This document shows, piece after piece, positions 1-7,333 of a stretch of 37,062 bases of DNA. The translations under genes were made by a program, and so were the position numbers. Position 1 is the stretch's first letter. Every line of letters begins with the position of its first letter. Location: positions 1 through 37,062 of the forward strand of contig JAQVJP010000012.1 in assembly GCA_028695145.1 (NCBI GenBank). Reading direction: 5' to 3'. The notes below the pieces were generated by a model that worked only from the letters and a program-made list of their open reading frames with translations, was not told where the DNA came from and did no database searches. The DNA is from Eubacteriales bacterium (GTDB lineage: Bacteria; Bacillota; Clostridia; Saccharofermentanales; UBA5734).

Positions 1-1
1 A

Positions 2-97
2 ATTAATTACGAAGTTACCTGTATCATCGGTAAGAGAGTTCCACGGGTATATATACGTGATGGCAGGCTGGAGGATATAAGAAATTACCTTATTTGA
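2..97 (+). CDS. 3' end of an unidentified protein (partial)
   Basis: An open frame enters from the left edge and ends at TGA 95-97, giving about 31 residues that finish in [17 protein letters not shown]. The frame reads in the same direction as ribU and ends just before the large palindrome that could terminate it. The tail is short and I recognise no family, so no function is assigned. The minus-strand 159-aa ORF of the track covers the riboswitch and is a shadow. Confidence 0.5.
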   Translation: MNYEVTCIIGKRVPRVYIRDGRLEDIRNYLI

Positions 98-119
98 CTA
101 TTATCTGCAGACGCAGTAC

Positions 120-148
120 TTGCAATTATTATTACGCTGGTATATAAT
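120..148 (+). promoter_or_regulatory. Candidate sigma-A promoter of the ribU transcript
   Basis: TTGCAA (120-125) and TATAAT (143-148) are separated by exactly 17 bp, close to the sigma-70/sigma-A consensus. The expected start near 155 would begin the transcript about 11 nt before the FMN aptamer. The -10 hexamer sits in the loop of the 124-166 palindrome and the spacer lies in its left arm. This is read from sequence only; the start site is inferred. Confidence 0.65.
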
Positions 149-166
149 TCCAGCGTAATAATAATT
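124..166. repeat. 17-bp perfect palindrome with 9-nt loop
   Basis: AATTATTATTACGCTGG (124-140) and its exact reverse complement (150-166) flank TATATAATT. The element lies between the stop of the partial upstream gene and the riboswitch. It could be a terminator for the upstream gene, although the following bases (GTTTCC) are a poor U-tract, or a protein operator overlapping the promoter. Its 3' arm abuts the P1 stem of the riboswitch. Confidence 0.75.
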
Positions 167-308
167 GTTTCCGGGGCAGGGTGTGATTCCCTACCGGCGG
201 TAAGCTTACAGGCGTTTAAACAGTTTGTGAAGTAAGCCCGCGAACCTCGCAAGAGGCTGACAAGGTGAGATTCCTTGGCCGACAGTATAGTCTGGATGAG
301 AGGAAACA
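166..308 (+). ncRNA. FMN riboswitch (RFN element) aptamer
   Basis: The conserved RFN blocks occur in order: GGGGCAGGGTG, TCCCTACCGGCGGT, AAGCCCGCGA, GGTGAGATTCC, GCCGACAGT and AGTCTGGATGA. The P1 stem is closed by TGTTTCC (166-172) with GGAAACA (302-308). The element binds FMN and normally represses riboflavin synthesis or uptake genes. Here it precedes ribU, and a terminator hairpin follows 25 nt later, so control by FMN-induced transcription termination is likely. I did not resolve the antiterminator pairing. Confidence 0.95.
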
Positions 309-332
309 GTAAACCGATTGAGGTCTGCTGAT

Positions 333-361
333 GCCCCCGTGTTTTACATGGGGGCTTTTTT
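333..361 (+). terminator. Riboswitch expression-platform terminator
   Basis: GCCCCCGTG (333-341) pairs with CATGGGGGC (347-355), 9 bp with one G-U pair, and is followed by TTTTTT. It lies between the FMN aptamer and ribU and is the expected off-state terminator. Confidence 0.85.
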
Positions 362-415
362 ACTCTAAATTTAATTGGTTCGTACTGCTGCCGGAAGAAG
401 AAAGAAGGTAAAATT

Positions 416-1042
416 ATGAACAATTTGAAATCACGGAGTGTTAATGCCCGTTCTGCCAGCCACAGCGCAGCCGGCTGGGTTGCCAAAACCGGCATTTTGA
501 CAGCGGTTGCCATACTGCTGATGTTTCTTGAGATGACTCTTCCACTGATGCCGGCTTTTCTCAAGTTTGATTTCAGTGAGATAGCAGTTTTGCTGGCAGC
601 TTTTTCTCTTGGCCCATGGACTGCCGTTCTGGTTGAGTTAATGAAAAATCTTGCTCATGTTCCCTCAACCGGTACAGGTGGAGTAGGCGAGCTTGCTAAT
701 TTTCTTGTCGGTTCGTCCTTTGTTTTGACGGCAGGACTCTACTATCGGACACATAAGAGCCGCAAAGGCGCTTTTATCGCTATGGGTCTTGGAACTTTGG
801 TTATGACACTGGTAGCCAGTTTCTTGAACTATTTCTTCCTTATACCGTTTTATGTTAATGTGCAAGGTTGGCCGCTCGACGTTATTATTGACATGAGCCA
901 CATGGCCGGTAATAAGCTTGTTAATGATCTGAACAGTCTGATAACATTCGTATTTGTACCTTTCAACATTTTTAAAGGGATAGTAATATCGGCAATCGTT
1001 GCTATGCTTTATAAGCGGTTAAGTCCGCTGCTTCATAAATGA
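416..1042 (+). CDS. ribU: Riboflavin ECF transporter S component RibU
   Basis: This is a 208-aa membrane protein with about five or six hydrophobic segments. It contains RibU-like stretches such as KFDFSEIAVLLAAFSLGP, TGTGGVGELANFLVG and NYFFLIPFY. RibU is the substrate-binding S component that captures riboflavin and works with a shared EcfA-EcfA'-EcfT module; a candidate module is encoded at 34339-36953. The start at 416 is supported by AGAAGG seven bases upstream. The FMN riboswitch immediately upstream independently supports the substrate. The stop overlaps the next start (ATGA). Confidence 0.93.
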   Translation: MNNLKSRSVNARSASHSAAGWVAKTGILTAVAILLMFLEMTLPLMPAFLKFDFSEIAVLLAAFSLGPWTAVLVELMKNLAHVPSTGTGGVGELANFLVGSSFVLTAGLYYRTHKSRKGAFIAMGLGTLVMTLVASFLNYFFLIPFYVNVQGWPLDVIIDMSHMAGNKLVNDLNSLITFVFVPFNIFKGIVISAIVAMLYKRLSPLLHK

Positions 1043-1473
1043 GCCGTAAACCTGATCCGTATGAGAATGATCCATTCCCCAGACTGTTGATTGTCTGGGG
1101 AATTCCTGCGGCTCTGATAGCGGCCGCGTCTATACTCTTCTTTCGTGATCCTGGAACGGAAGGCTTGATACCGTGTGCTTTTTATCAGATGACAGGTATC
1201 TACTGTACCGGCTGTGGGACTACAAGAGCATTTCATGCTTTGCTTCATGGCCGTGTATTTGAAGCTTTGAGCTTCAATTTGTTCATGATGGTTTGGGTTT
1301 GGCTTGTAGTATATACTTTGCTGGCGTACTGGTTGAGACGGCTGCTGCGCCGTCCCGTTCTGCCGGCTATTCGTGATTGGCGCTGGTTGATTGTCGCTGT
1401 GCTTGCAAGTGCTCTTGTCTTCCTTATCTTGCGTAATATTCCAGTTTGGCCTCTGAGCTGGCTGGCACCATAA
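1039..1473 (+). CDS. DUF2752 family membrane protein
   Basis: This 144-aa protein has an N-terminal hydrophobic helix, the motif YCTGCGTTRAFHALLHG around residues 54-70, and two more hydrophobic segments. The CxGCGxTRA motif is the hallmark of DUF2752, a family without an established function. The paired cysteines could bind a metal or be redox active, which is inference. The start ATG overlaps the ribU stop by 4 nt, so the two are translationally coupled and both fall under the FMN riboswitch. No molecular function is assigned. Confidence 0.8.
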   Translation: MSRKPDPYENDPFPRLLIVWGIPAALIAAASILFFRDPGTEGLIPCAFYQMTGIYCTGCGTTRAFHALLHGRVFEALSFNLFMMVWVWLVVYTLLAYWLRRLLRRPVLPAIRDWRWLIVAVLASALVFLILRNIPVWPLSWLAP

Positions 1474-1488
1474 TACTATGACAAATTA

Positions 1489-1517
1489 TTGCGTAATCCT
1501 GAAGCCTCTGCTAATCT
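1489..1517 (+). promoter_or_regulatory. Weak candidate promoter for the small membrane protein
   Basis: TTGCGT (1489-1494) and TAATCT (1512-1517) are spaced 17 bp apart in the 89-nt gap before the next gene. The hexamers are degenerate, and read-through from ribU is an alternative. Confidence 0.3.
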
Positions 1518-1562
1518 AAGGAATAGAGCTATATTGTTGCTGCAATTTCAGGAGGCATTTAT

Positions 1563-2027
1563 ATGTCAGATTATTATCGGCGTGAAGATTTTGATCCTAA
1601 TAGAGAAACCACAAAACAATCAGGCGCGTCTGCGCAGCCTTATAATGCTATGCCTTCGTATGAACCGAAACCGCCTATAGCGTCTATGGTTGTTCTGGCC
1701 ATTATTAATATGCTTTGTTGCGCTTTTGGAGTTGGATTCATTCTTGGCCTTGTAGCACTGATATTCGCGTTGATTGCTTCAAATGAACAACCTGCCGCAG
1801 CTCGAGAAAAATTAAAAATAGCAAAAATAATTAACATAGTTGGCATTGTTCTGGCAGCAATTCAAATGCTGTTGATTATCCTTGGCATATTGTTTTTTAT
1901 GATTATGGGCCGTGCTGATTATTCACATTTCGAATATGGCTACCCGGAGAACAATTATCCTTTTGAAAATGAACTGCCTTTTGAAGAGGAGTTTGATATA
2001 TTTGATGACGGTTTTGAACTGCCGTAG
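1563..2027 (+). CDS. Small two-helix membrane protein (DUF4190/CD225-like)
   Basis: This 154-aa protein has a polar proline-containing N-terminus of about 38 residues. Two hydrophobic helices follow (about 41-67 and 90-117), separated by a charged loop with REKLKIAKI, and the C-terminus is strongly acidic and aromatic (EEEFDIFDDGFELP). The layout resembles the DUF4190 and CD225 small membrane proteins, whose bacterial members are mostly uncharacterised. AGGAGG lies seven bases before the ATG. The gene converges with the GNAT gene and the two stop codons are only 2 nt apart. The 1489-1680 track ORF is a shadow. Confidence 0.7.
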   Translation: MSDYYRREDFDPNRETTKQSGASAQPYNAMPSYEPKPPIASMVVLAIINMLCCAFGVGFILGLVALIFALIASNEQPAAAREKLKIAKIINIVGIVLAAIQMLLIILGILFFMIMGRADYSHFEYGYPENNYPFENELPFEEEFDIFDDGFELP

Positions 2028-2029
2028 TT

Positions 2030-2584
2030 TCACAGGTGCTTAATATACAAACCGCGTTCATAACCACGGGAATTGTCAGTTTCAGCGAGTATAAATCCTC
2101 GAGCTTGATAAAAATTTACCAATCTTCTGTTTGTATTTGCTGTATGCAGCATGATAATGCTTATACCTTGAGAAACCAAATAGTCTTCCGCTGCCTGATA
2201 TATCAGCTTGCCGACTCCTGATGCGTGAAGTTCTGGTATTACGGCAAATCTTGTAAACCAGGCCGCATAGGCAGCTGACTGGCGTTTGTTACAATCAGCA
2301 ATATCCGTTATTTGCTCTTGTGCCACATCAGGCAAATCATCCATTGACACCGGTAAAAGCAGCTTCACTGTGCCTGCGAGATCACCATCGCGGTTTTCGG
2401 CGACAAGCACATAATTATCAATTATTCCCTGCTTTATATCATGGATCGTCTCTGTTAAAGATTCAAGTGAGGATTCTATTTTAGAATTATGCGCATAAAC
2501 AGTCATGGCTCTTCTGATAAGAGCCATGACTTGTTCTGCGTCTTTGATATTTGCCTGTCTGATTAATAAATCAGCGTTTATCAT
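2030..2584 (-). CDS. GNAT N-acetyltransferase, last gene of the arginine operon
   Basis: This 184-aa single-domain GNAT protein carries the acetyl-CoA-binding stretch RFAVIPELHASGVGKLIYQA, matching the V-x-P-x-x-x-G-x-G-x-L pattern. It ends in NFYQARGFILAETDNSRGYERG, a typical GNAT C-terminus. It lies 35 nt after argF in the same direction. The operon lacks argJ and argA, so a role in making N-acetylglutamate is possible but only inferred from context and size; other amine substrates are equally compatible. The start has a weak Shine-Dalgarno sequence. A 13-bp perfect hairpin lies about 55 nt inside the coding region. Confidence 0.8.
   Translation of the reverse strand: MINADLLIRQANIKDAEQVMALIRRAMTVYAHNSKIESSLESLTETIHDIKQGIIDNYVLVAENRDGDLAGTVKLLLPVSMDDLPDVAQEQITDIADCNKRQSAAYAAWFTRFAVIPELHASGVGKLIYQAAEDYLVSQGISIIMLHTANTNRRLVNFYQARGFILAETDNSRGYERGLYIKHL
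2501..2531 (-). repeat. 13-bp perfect inverted repeat inside the GNAT gene
   Basis: AGTCATGGCTCTT (2501-2513) and AAGAGCCATGACT (2519-2531) flank a 5-nt loop. In the minus-strand mRNA this forms a very stable hairpin shortly after the start codon, covering codons for QVMALIRRAMTV. It is followed by GTTTATG rather than a full U-tract. Confidence 0.75.
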
Positions 2585-2619
2585 ATACGATTACCATATG
2601 TGCTAAGCGTTATTCCTGA

Positions 2620-3552
2620 TCAGATTTGCGCTTGTGGTGCAAGTAGTCTAACTAAAACTGCTTTTTGCGCGTGAAGTCTGTTTTCCGCTTCGTCGAAGAC
2701 AACAGATTGAGATCCTTCGAGAACTTCTTCTGTAACCTCAAGTCCTCTGTAGGCTGGCAGACAATGCATAAAAATGGCCTGATTGTCTGCAAGTTTCATC
2801 AATTCACTGTTGACTTGATAATCCTTGAAGATTTTGATCCTTTCCGCTTTTTCAGCTTCCTGTCCCATGCTGACCCAGGTATCTGTATAAATAACATCTG
2901 CATCCTTAACAGCTTCCCGAGCATCAGTAGTGATAAGAACTTCGCTGCCATGCACGGCTGCATTACTTCTGGCCTGTTCAATACAATTAAGGTCACAGCC
3001 ATATTCTGCTGGAGTTGCTACCGCGATATTCATTCCGCAGAGCGAAGCTCCTTGCAACAATGAGTTAGCCATATTATTGCCATCTCCAAGATATGCCATT
3101 TTGAGTCCCTTAAGCTTGCCTTTGTATTCGCGCACTGTCATCAGATCAGTTAATACTTGACATGGATGCATCAGATCAGTCAAACCATTGATAATGGGTA
3201 TGCTGCCATACTCCGCAAGATCAACGACATCCTGATGGTCGAAGGTTCTGATCATGATGCCATCAAGATAACGGGACATTACTCTGGCAGTATCCGCGAT
3301 GGTTTCTCCACGCCCGAGCTGTATATCTTGACTGCTCAGGAAAAGAGCATGACCACCGAGCTGATACATGCCTGTTTCAAAAGAAACACGAGTTCTGGTA
3401 GAAGATTTGGCAAATATCATGCCCAGAGTTTTGCCGGCAAGCACATGATGGCTGATTCCCTTTTTATTTTGCGCCTTTAGTTTGTCAGCAAGATCGAGCA
3501 GATCCATAAATTCTTCATAAGTGCAATCGTTGATATCAATAAAATGTTTCAT
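2620..3552 (-). CDS. argF: Ornithine carbamoyltransferase
   Basis: This enzyme converts ornithine and carbamoyl phosphate to citrulline in the cytoplasm. All family signatures are present: the carbamoyl-phosphate loop SSTRTRVSFE near residue 50, HPCQ near 130, and the ornithine/catalytic motif FMHCLPAYRG near 265. The length of 310 aa is normal. Two adjacent ATGs exist (3555 and 3552). GGAGG at 3564-3560 is 4 nt from the first and 7 nt from the second, so I prefer the second. The start overlaps the argD stop (ATGATGA), so translation is coupled. Confidence 0.96.
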   Translation of the reverse strand: MKHFIDINDCTYEEFMDLLDLADKLKAQNKKGISHHVLAGKTLGMIFAKSSTRTRVSFETGMYQLGGHALFLSSQDIQLGRGETIADTARVMSRYLDGIMIRTFDHQDVVDLAEYGSIPIINGLTDLMHPCQVLTDLMTVREYKGKLKGLKMAYLGDGNNMANSLLQGASLCGMNIAVATPAEYGCDLNCIEQARSNAAVHGSEVLITTDAREAVKDADVIYTDTWVSMGQEAEKAERIKIFKDYQVNSELMKLADNQAIFMHCLPAYRGLEVTEEVLEGSQSVVFDEAENRLHAQKAVLVRLLAPQAQI

Positions 3553-4763
3553 CATAATACCTCCGCAACAGCCTGTTCAAATTTTTCCATAAACAAGTCA
3601 ATCTGTTCCTGTTCAATGATCAACGGTGGCAGCAGTCTGATTATATTAGCGCCAACCGAGCCAACAAGGAAGCCCATGTCAAACATTTTATGCTTGATAT
3701 CTACTGCCTTGTCAGATTTGAGCTCAATCCCAATCATAAGACCTTGGCCACGAACTTCATTGATTTTCCCTGTTTTATCTGCCAGATGGCGCAATTTTTC
3801 GTTTGTGTATCGTCCGAGTTGTCCCGCCTTGCGTACCAGACTTTCGTTTTCATAGACGGACAAAACCGCAAGTGAAGCAGCGCAGGCCAGAGGATTACCG
3901 CCAAAAGTACTGCCGTGGTCACCAGGGGCGAAGCCTTTTGCCGTTTCCTCGTTTGCGATCAAAGCACCAACAGGTACGCCGCCGGCCAGACCTTTTGCCA
4001 GTGTAACTATGTCCGGTTTAATACCATAACCTTCATAGGCATAAAAATGTCCTGTTCTGCCCATTCCGGTTTGAATTTCATCAATTATCAAACGGGCTCC
4101 GGTACGCTCGCACAGCTCTGCAGCAAGTTTGGCAAACTCCGCCGTGGCAGGACGTACACCGCTCTCGCCTTGAATAAGTTCAAGCATGACGGCACATGTA
4201 TCGTCAGTAACAGCCTGCCTCAGCGCATCACAATCGTTATAAGGTATATGTACGAAGCCTTCCGGCAGTGGCGCGAATGGTTGACTGTATTTGGGCTGGC
4301 CTGTGACTGTTGCAGCGGCCAGTGTGCGACCATGAAAAGACATCAGAGCGCTGACTATTTTTGTGCGTGGCTTACTCTGTTTGTGGAAATAGCCACGTGC
4401 CAGCTTAATGGCGCCCTCGTTTGCTTCGGCTCCACTGTTGCAGATAAAAACTCTGCCGCCGCCGAAACTCTGTGATAGCTTCTCAGCCAGTTGTGACTGT
4501 GGTTCGTTATAATAGTAGTTTGAACAATGAATCACATTACCTGCCTGGCGGCAGATTGCCTGTGTTAGTTCAGGTCTGGCATGACCGACTACGTTTACCG
4601 CGATACCACCGATCATATCCATGTAACGCTTACCGTCAGTGCCATAGAGCCAGATGCCATCTCCGTGGTCAGGACAGAAAGGTACGCGTCTGCCAAAAGT
4701 ATTTAGATAATATCTCTCGTCAAGTTCTATTGCCTGACTTAGTCTCTTATCATATTCAACCAT
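3552..4763 (-). CDS. argD: Acetylornithine aminotransferase
   Basis: This class-III PLP aminotransferase makes N-acetylornithine from N-acetylglutamate semialdehyde and glutamate. It shows the cofactor phosphate-binding NSGAEANEGAIKLAR, the PLP aspartate region LIIDEIQTGMGRTG, and the Schiff-base lysine in TLAKGLAGGVPVGA. The length of about 403 aa fits the family. The track start (4769) is 3 nt from AGGAG; the ATG at 4763 is 9 nt away and is preferred. It sits between argB and argF in the arginine operon. Confidence 0.95.
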   Translation of the reverse strand: MVEYDKRLSQAIELDERYYLNTFGRRVPFCPDHGDGIWLYGTDGKRYMDMIGGIAVNVVGHARPELTQAICRQAGNVIHCSNYYYNEPQSQLAEKLSQSFGGGRVFICNSGAEANEGAIKLARGYFHKQSKPRTKIVSALMSFHGRTLAAATVTGQPKYSQPFAPLPEGFVHIPYNDCDALRQAVTDDTCAVMLELIQGESGVRPATAEFAKLAAELCERTGARLIIDEIQTGMGRTGHFYAYEGYGIKPDIVTLAKGLAGGVPVGALIANEETAKGFAPGDHGSTFGGNPLACAASLAVLSVYENESLVRKAGQLGRYTNEKLRHLADKTGKINEVRGQGLMIGIELKSDKAVDIKHKMFDMGFLVGSVGANIIRLLPPLIIEQEQIDLFMEKFEQAVAEVL

Positions 4764-4812
4764 TGTCATTTTCTCCTAACATTCATCTATGATGCCTTGG
4801 CATGATGCTGCT

Positions 4813-5730
4813 TCAGATTTTTTCTCCCGCATAATAAGGTTTTCGCTCTTCAGTGATCATGGTGCCGATGCCTTTGTTGGTAAATATCTCCAGTAGCAGG
4901 CAATGCGGTATGCGTCCGTCAATGATATGTGCCCGCCCGACACCGCGCCTCACTGTATCAAGACAACCTGTGACTTTTGGAATCATGCCGCCGCTGATCT
5001 GACCAGCTTCAATCAGTTCATTTATCTCTTGTTTGTTTAGAACCGAAACAACTGCTTCCTCACCTTTTTCATTGGTGATTCTGACACCTTCGACATCAGT
5101 CAGCATCATTAATTTCTCTGCCTTGAGCGCCGCGGCTATTTCGCTTGCTACAGTATCAGCGTTGATATTATAGCTCTCGCCTTCGGGGCCGATGCCGACA
5201 GGGGCAACTACAGGAATATACTCGTCATTGGCAAGCATTTCGAGTACTTTTGTATTGATTTTTATAATATGACCTACATAGCCGATGTCAAGTGGTTCGC
5301 CTTCTTCGTCCTGTGTAATGCGCTCACACTCAATCAAGCGTCCATCGATACCGCAGATTCCGATGGCTTTTGCACCATGGCGGTTAAGGCCGGAAACTAT
5401 TTCTTTGTTTGTTTTGCCGACCAGTACCATTTGCGCTACAGACATGGTTTCGGCATCAGTTACTCTAAGTCCGCGTCTGAACTCTGAAGGTATCGCGAGT
5501 CGTTCAAGCATTGCGCTTATATCAGGGCCGCCGCCATGGACAATTACAGGATTGATGCCTATATACTTAAGCAGTGTAATGTCCTGCATTACATGATTTT
5601 TCAGGGTGTCGTTGATCATGGCGTTTCCGCCGTATTTGATTACGACTGTCTTTCCAGCCAGACTCTGAATATAGGGTAATGCCTCGATCAGAATTTCTGC
5701 TTTGGCGATTACCGCGTTCATATCAACCAT
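4813..5730 (-). CDS. argB: Acetylglutamate kinase
   Basis: This amino-acid kinase family enzyme phosphorylates N-acetylglutamate. The N-terminal VIKYGGNAM, the glycine loop VHGGGPDIS and the ATP-site GGMIPKV near residue 210 are all present. The track start at 5745 is almost certainly too early: its ATGGAGGAT contains the Shine-Dalgarno GGAGGA, which is 7 nt from the ATG at 5730. From there the protein is 305 aa (MVDMNAV...). About 86 nt separate it from argC, with nothing recognisable in between. Confidence 0.95.
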   Translation of the reverse strand: MVDMNAVIAKAEILIEALPYIQSLAGKTVVIKYGGNAMINDTLKNHVMQDITLLKYIGINPVIVHGGGPDISAMLERLAIPSEFRRGLRVTDAETMSVAQMVLVGKTNKEIVSGLNRHGAKAIGICGIDGRLIECERITQDEEGEPLDIGYVGHIIKINTKVLEMLANDEYIPVVAPVGIGPEGESYNINADTVASEIAAALKAEKLMMLTDVEGVRITNEKGEEAVVSVLNKQEINELIEAGQISGGMIPKVTGCLDTVRRGVGRAHIIDGRIPHCLLLEIFTNKGIGTMITEERKPYYAGEKI

Positions 5731-5816
5731 TGATTTATCCTCCATGACTTATACGTCTTTTAAATTACAAAGTAAGCAAATGCACCATTAATTAATGTTA
5801 TATTCGCGGCATCTGT

Positions 5817-6869
5817 TTAAATAGCTCCACCTGCAGCGAGCAATCCGGTTTCTTCCGGCAGGCCTAACATAATGTTTATTGACTGCAGCGCCTGGCCGGA
5901 GGCTCCTTTGCCAAGATTATCTATCGCTGACATGATTTTTACAAGGCCGGTACGTTGATCAACTGCCCAGGCGATATCGGCAAAATTCGTATAAGCGACA
6001 TTTCGGGTTTCCGGCATCTGTCCGGTCGGCAACATCCTGATAAATTTCTCTTTTGCATAAGCATCTGTATAAGCTTGTTCTATCTGTTCTACGGTAGTGT
6101 TGTCTTGCAGCCGGGCATAAATAGTCGCGAGCATACCTCTTTTGAATGGTGCGAGATGTGGTGTGAAACTTATTGTCAGCGGTTTTGCCGAACCTGCCAG
6201 CAGACCTGTTTCCTGCTCGATTTCACTTGTGTGTCTATGTCCTACAACGCCATAAGGTTTGATGCTGTCCTGCGCTTCGCAAAATGAAAACGACAGATCT
6301 GCTTTACGCCCGGCACCACTGATTCCGGAATAAGCATCGATTATGATACCTTCTGTTTGAATCAGCCCGCCTCTCAGCAGTGGCAGTAATCCAAGTATGG
6401 AACAGGTTGGATAACAGCCTGGATTGGCCGCGAGCTGAGTATCTTTTAACTTATTACGGTATATTTCCGGCAGCCCGTATACAGCCTGTTCAAGCAGTTC
6501 AGGATTAGGGTGTGTAAGCTTGTATGCCTCTTCATATATATTTGCGTTACGATAGCGGAAATCGCCGCTGTGATCAAGAACCTTAAGCCCTCTCTCCAGA
6601 AGCTGCGGCACGATTTTTGCTGAAACGCCATGAGGCAAAGCGGTTACAACCAGATCACATTTCTCTGTTAGTTCATCAACGGACAGCTCGCTAAGTTCAA
6701 GATCAACAAGTCCGCGGAAGGCCGGATATATATCTGAGAATCGTCGTCCCACATAGCTCTGTGACACAAGTACAGTCAAATCAAGCTGGCCATGTAAAAC
6801 CGCAAGCCTGACCAGTTCCATACCTACATAGCCGGTAGCGCCGATAATTCCAAGACGATTATTCTTCAT
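5817..6869 (-). CDS. argC: N-acetyl-gamma-glutamyl-phosphate reductase
   Basis: This NADPH-dependent reductase makes N-acetylglutamate semialdehyde. It has the N-terminal dinucleotide-binding GATGYVG at residues 10-16, the catalytic cysteine in AANPGCYPT, and the histidine-containing VVGHRHTSEIEQE. The start is placed at 6869 (350 aa) because AGGAG at 6884-6880 lies 10 nt upstream. The track start 27 nt earlier lies upstream of that site. It is the first gene of the operon and divergent from the sugar ATPase gene. Confidence 0.95.
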   Translation of the reverse strand: MKNNRLGIIGATGYVGMELVRLAVLHGQLDLTVLVSQSYVGRRFSDIYPAFRGLVDLELSELSVDELTEKCDLVVTALPHGVSAKIVPQLLERGLKVLDHSGDFRYRNANIYEEAYKLTHPNPELLEQAVYGLPEIYRNKLKDTQLAANPGCYPTCSILGLLPLLRGGLIQTEGIIIDAYSGISGAGRKADLSFSFCEAQDSIKPYGVVGHRHTSEIEQETGLLAGSAKPLTISFTPHLAPFKRGMLATIYARLQDNTTVEQIEQAYTDAYAKEKFIRMLPTGQMPETRNVAYTNFADIAWAVDQRTGLVKIMSAIDNLGKGASGQALQSINIMLGLPEETGLLAAGGAI

Positions 6870-6918
6870 AATTGTTGAGCTCCTTTGCATAAACAATCAA
6901 ATAAACTAATAAATATAC

Positions 6919-6947
6919 ACTATAATGCATAAAACAAGCATTTGCAA
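6919..6947 (-). promoter_or_regulatory. Candidate promoter of the arg operon with an operator-like inverted repeat
   Basis: Read on the minus strand, TTGCAA and TATAGT are separated by 17 bp and lie about 50-80 nt before the argC start. Between them is the inverted repeat AATGC-N9-GCATT (6924-6942), loosely similar to an ArgR box. The promoter is reasonable; the ArgR assignment is weak. Confidence 0.55.
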
Positions 6948-7066
6948 CTAAAACACCGGCAAAAGCTTCCGTCCACGGTTGATTTGTGCTCTTTAACTAT
7001 TATACATGCCCTAATGAATGTATTGACCGGCAAATTGTAAAAAATAGTCAAAAATACAGTTTTTAT

Positions 7067-7084
7067 AAGTCCGTAAGCGGACTT
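7067..7084 (+). repeat. Hairpin AGTCCG/CGGACT upstream of the sugar ATPase
   Basis: AAGTCCG (7067-7073) pairs with CGGACTT (7078-7084) around TAAG and is followed by TT. The core AGTCCG-(T)AAG-CGGACT recurs downstream of the same gene at 8478-8492. Confidence 0.6.
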
Positions 7085-7333
7085 TTACCGGTATTTCAGG
7101 TCCTGATAATGCAAATATTTTCAACAAAAATGAGATTTATGGACATAATCAATAAATGTCGGCCCGAAAAGTTGTTGCCTATGTCAAACCCCTGCAACTC
7201 AATTGCCAAATACGGCCTGAAACATTTGTTGAATTTTGCGAATAGCGGTAGATGGCGCCTGATGTTATATTCAATGTGCAGGTCTTGTTAAGAAGCGTAG
7301 ACCCTTTATAGATAACCTGGAGGTAAGATTATT

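Larger units (their letters stand above)
6870..7333. other. Divergent intergenic region argC / sugar ATPase
   Basis: This 464-bp gap contains the arg promoter on the minus strand. On the plus strand there is a possible promoter TTGATT-16-TATACA (6979-7006) and a second weak one, TTGTTA-16-TATAGA (7285-7312). A hairpin AAGTCCG-TAAG-CGGACTT lies at 7067-7084. The 101-aa track ORF at 6986-7291 has no visible domain and no good ribosome-binding site, so I do not call it a gene. No T-box or known riboswitch was recognised. Confidence 0.5.

Noticed and set aside
85-564. 159-aa minus-strand ORF at the left edge
   Set aside because: It covers the palindrome, FMN riboswitch and the start of ribU.
4813-5745. 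Track start of argB at 5745
   Set aside because: That ATG is part of the Shine-Dalgarno sequence ATGGAGGA; the next in-frame ATG at 5730 has ideal spacing.
6986-7291. 101-aa ORF in the argC/ATPase gap
   Set aside because: No good ribosome-binding site, cysteine- and methionine-scattered composition, no recognisable domain, and it overlaps promoter-like and hairpin sequences.
6870-7333. T-box or amino-acid riboswitch before argC
   Set aside because: No T-box sequence (such as TGGNACCGCG) or aptamer motif was found on the minus strand and the argC leader is short.
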